A stretch of DNA of 7,375 bases. Source: JAVJPJ01 sp040217295 (GTDB taxonomy: Bacteria > Pseudomonadota > Alphaproteobacteria > Rhodobacterales > Rhodobacteraceae). Position 1 is the stretch's first letter. The number at the start of each line of letters is the position of its first letter. Both the position numbers and the translations under genes were made by a program. The stretch covers positions 1-7,375 of the forward strand of contig CAYWTM010000148.1 of assembly GCA_964460185.1 (NCBI GenBank). The letters are read 5' to 3'. The notes below the pieces were generated by a model. It saw only the letters and a list, made by a program, of their open reading frames with translations, ran no database searches and was not told where the DNA came from. Below are positions 6,251-7,375 of this stretch, one piece after another.

Positions 6251-6869
6251 GCGAGATGCCTGCCGTGGGATGAAGCAGCGGGCGATACCCCGCAGCAAGA
6301 CAGGCCCGCAAACTGGTCGGGGTCAGCGCAGTCACCGCGCCTGTGGCGGGGCGAGGCAAGGCAGCCCCGTATCCGTCCGGCGTCCAGGGCAGCAGGCAAT
6401 TCCCCATCACGAGATGCGGCTGATCGTGCCACAGACACATGCTGCCATCTGGCAGGGCGGAGACTTCGGCCTGTTCGCGCCTTTGTGCTTTGCCGTCCAC
6501 CCTTTGCATATGCATCACCGCATCCATTTCGGGGGCTTTTGCACGGCCGCCGTGGGCGCGGGCCCAGGCGTCACGGAACGCGGTATAGGCCGGGCGGCGG
6601 CAGTATCCGCAGGGCCGATGCCCGGCAGCCATGGCCACCGCTTCATCCAGAAAGAACAACTCGGTCCATTGACCGGGCGACATCACCTTTCGCGTGCGCC
6701 CCTGCCAGTCGAGCACGCAACAGATCCATGCCTTGTGGGTCCAGCGCCGGTTGGTCCGCCGCCCGTGCGCATCCACCAGAATACCCCGGTTTCCGGTCAG
6801 GGTGCCGCGCGCGGGGATGGCGACGATCTCGCCCGTGGGCAGCACCCGGTTTCGAAGCGGATGCTTCAG
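6246..6869 (-). CDS. Uncharacterised protein with Ada-like GHRPCxxC metal-binding motif; probable CTG start
   Basis: The product is a cytosolic protein of 207 residues if it starts at the CTG at 6869. The segment ELFFLDEAVAMAAGHRPCGYC (about 70-90, C87 and C90) follows the pattern of the Ada methyl-phosphotriester zinc domain, where a phenylalanine-rich turn and Glu-Ala precede GyRPCxxC. Two earlier cysteines (C50, C51, in AWICCVLDW) could complete a metal site. No Ada DNA-binding helix-turn-helix or methyltransferase PCHR motif is visible, so it is not Ada itself. The rest contains tryptophan-rich segments and ends in a region around TALTPTSLRACLAAGYRPLLHP. I do not know its function. Start choice: GAAGGAG lies 8 nt before the CTG, which overlaps the prfC stop as CTGA. 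An ATG at 6938 would overlap prfC by 73 bp, and a GTG at 6845 lacks a ribosome binding site. Coupling to prfC translation is likely. Confidence 0.78.
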   Translation of the reverse strand: MKHPLRNRVLPTGEIVAIPARGTLTGNRGILVDAHGRRTNRRWTHKAWICCVLDWQGRTRKVMSPGQWTELFFLDEAVAMAAGHRPCGYCRRPAYTAFRDAWARAHGGRAKAPEMDAVMHMQRVDGKAQRREQAEVSALPDGSMCLWHDQPHLVMGNCLLPWTPDGYGAALPRPATGAVTALTPTSLRACLAAGYRPLLHPTAGISR

Positions 6870-7375
6870 GCCATCAACTCCTTCGTCGCGCTCAGCGTGA
6901 TGTCGGGATAGTCGCGTTCCACCCTGTCGATGTCCCATTGCAGGCGCGTCAGGTAGACCGGGTCGCCGTCATTGTCGGTGGCCATGTGCTGCTTGTTGGC
7001 GGCCCCGAATGTCTCGACCGCCTCCTTGGGGCCATGAACCCACCGCGCCGAGGTGAATTGCGACGCCTCGAACCGGACGGGCAGGCCGTATTCCAGTTCG
7101 ATCCGGCTGGCCAGGACCTCGAATTGCAGCGCGCCCACGACGCCTACGATGAACCCCGAGCCGAAGGTCGGCTTGAAGACCTTGGCGGCCCCTTCCTCGG
7201 CGAATTGCATCAGCGCCTTTTCCATGTGCTTGGCCTTCATCGGATCGCCCGCGCGCACCGATTGCAAAAGCTCGGGCGCGAAACTCGGGATCCCGGTGAA
7301 CCGCAACCCCTCGCCCTCGGTCAGGGCGTCGCCGATGCGCAATTGCCCGTGGTTGGGAATGCCGATGATGTCGCC
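6866..7375 (-). CDS. prfC: Peptide chain release factor 3, C-terminal part (gene cut by window end)
   Basis: The visible 169 residues are the C-terminal third of RF3, the translational GTPase that removes RF1 or RF2 from the ribosome after peptide release. The frame is open to the window end. Seen: GDIIGIPNHGQLRIGDALTE at the start of the fragment (domain II), followed by the family pattern FTGIPSFAPELLQSVRAGDP, then FAEEGAAKVFKP and GVVGALQFEVLASRIELEYG, all close to the order and spacing in known RF3 proteins. The GTPase domain lies outside the window. EF-G and other elongation-factor relatives are ruled out by the FAPEL and VGALQFEV segments. The final codons contain the GAAGGAG that serves the next gene, whose start overlaps the prfC stop, so the two are probably translated together. 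Confidence 0.95.
   Translation of the reverse strand, partial: GDIIGIPNHGQLRIGDALTEGEGLRFTGIPSFAPELLQSVRAGDPMKAKHMEKALMQFAEEGAAKVFKPTFGSGFIVGVVGALQFEVLASRIELEYGLPVRFEASQFTSARWVHGPKEAVETFGAANKQHMATDNDGDPVYLTRLQWDIDRVERDYPDITLSATKELMA
6878..6884 (-). promoter_or_regulatory. Strong Shine-Dalgarno site inside prfC, deciding the start of the Ada-like gene
   Basis: GAAGGAG on the minus strand lies within the last codons of prfC, 8 nt before an in-frame CTG (6869) of the downstream gene. An ATG only 3 nt after it (6874) is in the prfC frame and would give just Met-Ala before the stop. The spacing therefore fits the CTG best. Confidence 0.65.

Noticed and set aside
5607..6911. Plus-strand open frame (434 codons) across the right-hand minus-strand genes
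   Set aside because: It runs antisense to three minus-strand genes, and its His/Gly/Arg-rich sequence has no recognisable motif.
1..7375. Search for mobile elements, CRISPR arrays, tRNA genes or a defence system
   Set aside because: I saw no transposase, integrase, direct-repeat array, tRNA-like cloverleaf or known defence domain. Gene content is core housekeeping apart from two unknown genes.

Overview
The window looks like a core chromosomal segment of a GC-rich alphaproteobacterium, most likely of the Rhodobacteraceae/Roseobacter group. The reasons are the base composition, the gene order nuoN-birA-coaX-RNase J, a BirA without a DNA-binding domain, a type III pantothenate kinase, and a DEAD-box helicase with a long alanine/proline/arginine-rich tail. 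I see no insertion sequence, phage gene, CRISPR array, tRNA or rRNA. It reads as mostly ordinary core genome; the less understood part is the right third.

Left half (1-3676, plus strand): the 3' end of nuoN (complex I proton-pumping subunit), then birA (biotin-protein ligase), coaX (first step of CoA synthesis) and an RNase J gene. The four genes are packed with a 0-bp junction, a 15-bp gap and a 4-bp ATGA overlap. birA, coaX and RNase J are therefore probably carried on the tail of the nuo transcript. The unit ends at a hairpin (3706-3751) that is T-flanked on both strands and so can serve the convergent helicase gene as well.

Middle (3788-5557, minus strand): an RhlE-like DEAD-box RNA helicase of 589 residues. 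All core motifs are intact. Its charged, probably disordered C-terminal tail of about 207 residues contains one short hydrophobic island. Upstream lies a leader of about 100 nt with a plausible promoter, two GC hairpins and no good Shine-Dalgarno site.

Right (5721-7375, minus strand): the 3' end of prfC (release factor RF3), then an uncharacterised protein with an Ada-like GHRPCxxC putative metal site, then a small exported protein of unknown function. The Ada-like gene appears to start at a CTG codon that overlaps the prfC stop and is preceded by a strong Shine-Dalgarno site. A TTAA-N7-TTAAC sequence, matching the full site of the alphaproteobacterial cell-cycle regulator CtrA, overlaps the stop of the Ada-like gene just before the exported protein.

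Together the window links respiration, cofactor attachment and synthesis, RNA decay, RNA remodelling and translation termination. The exported protein and the Ada-like protein are the two genes whose role cannot be read from the sequence.
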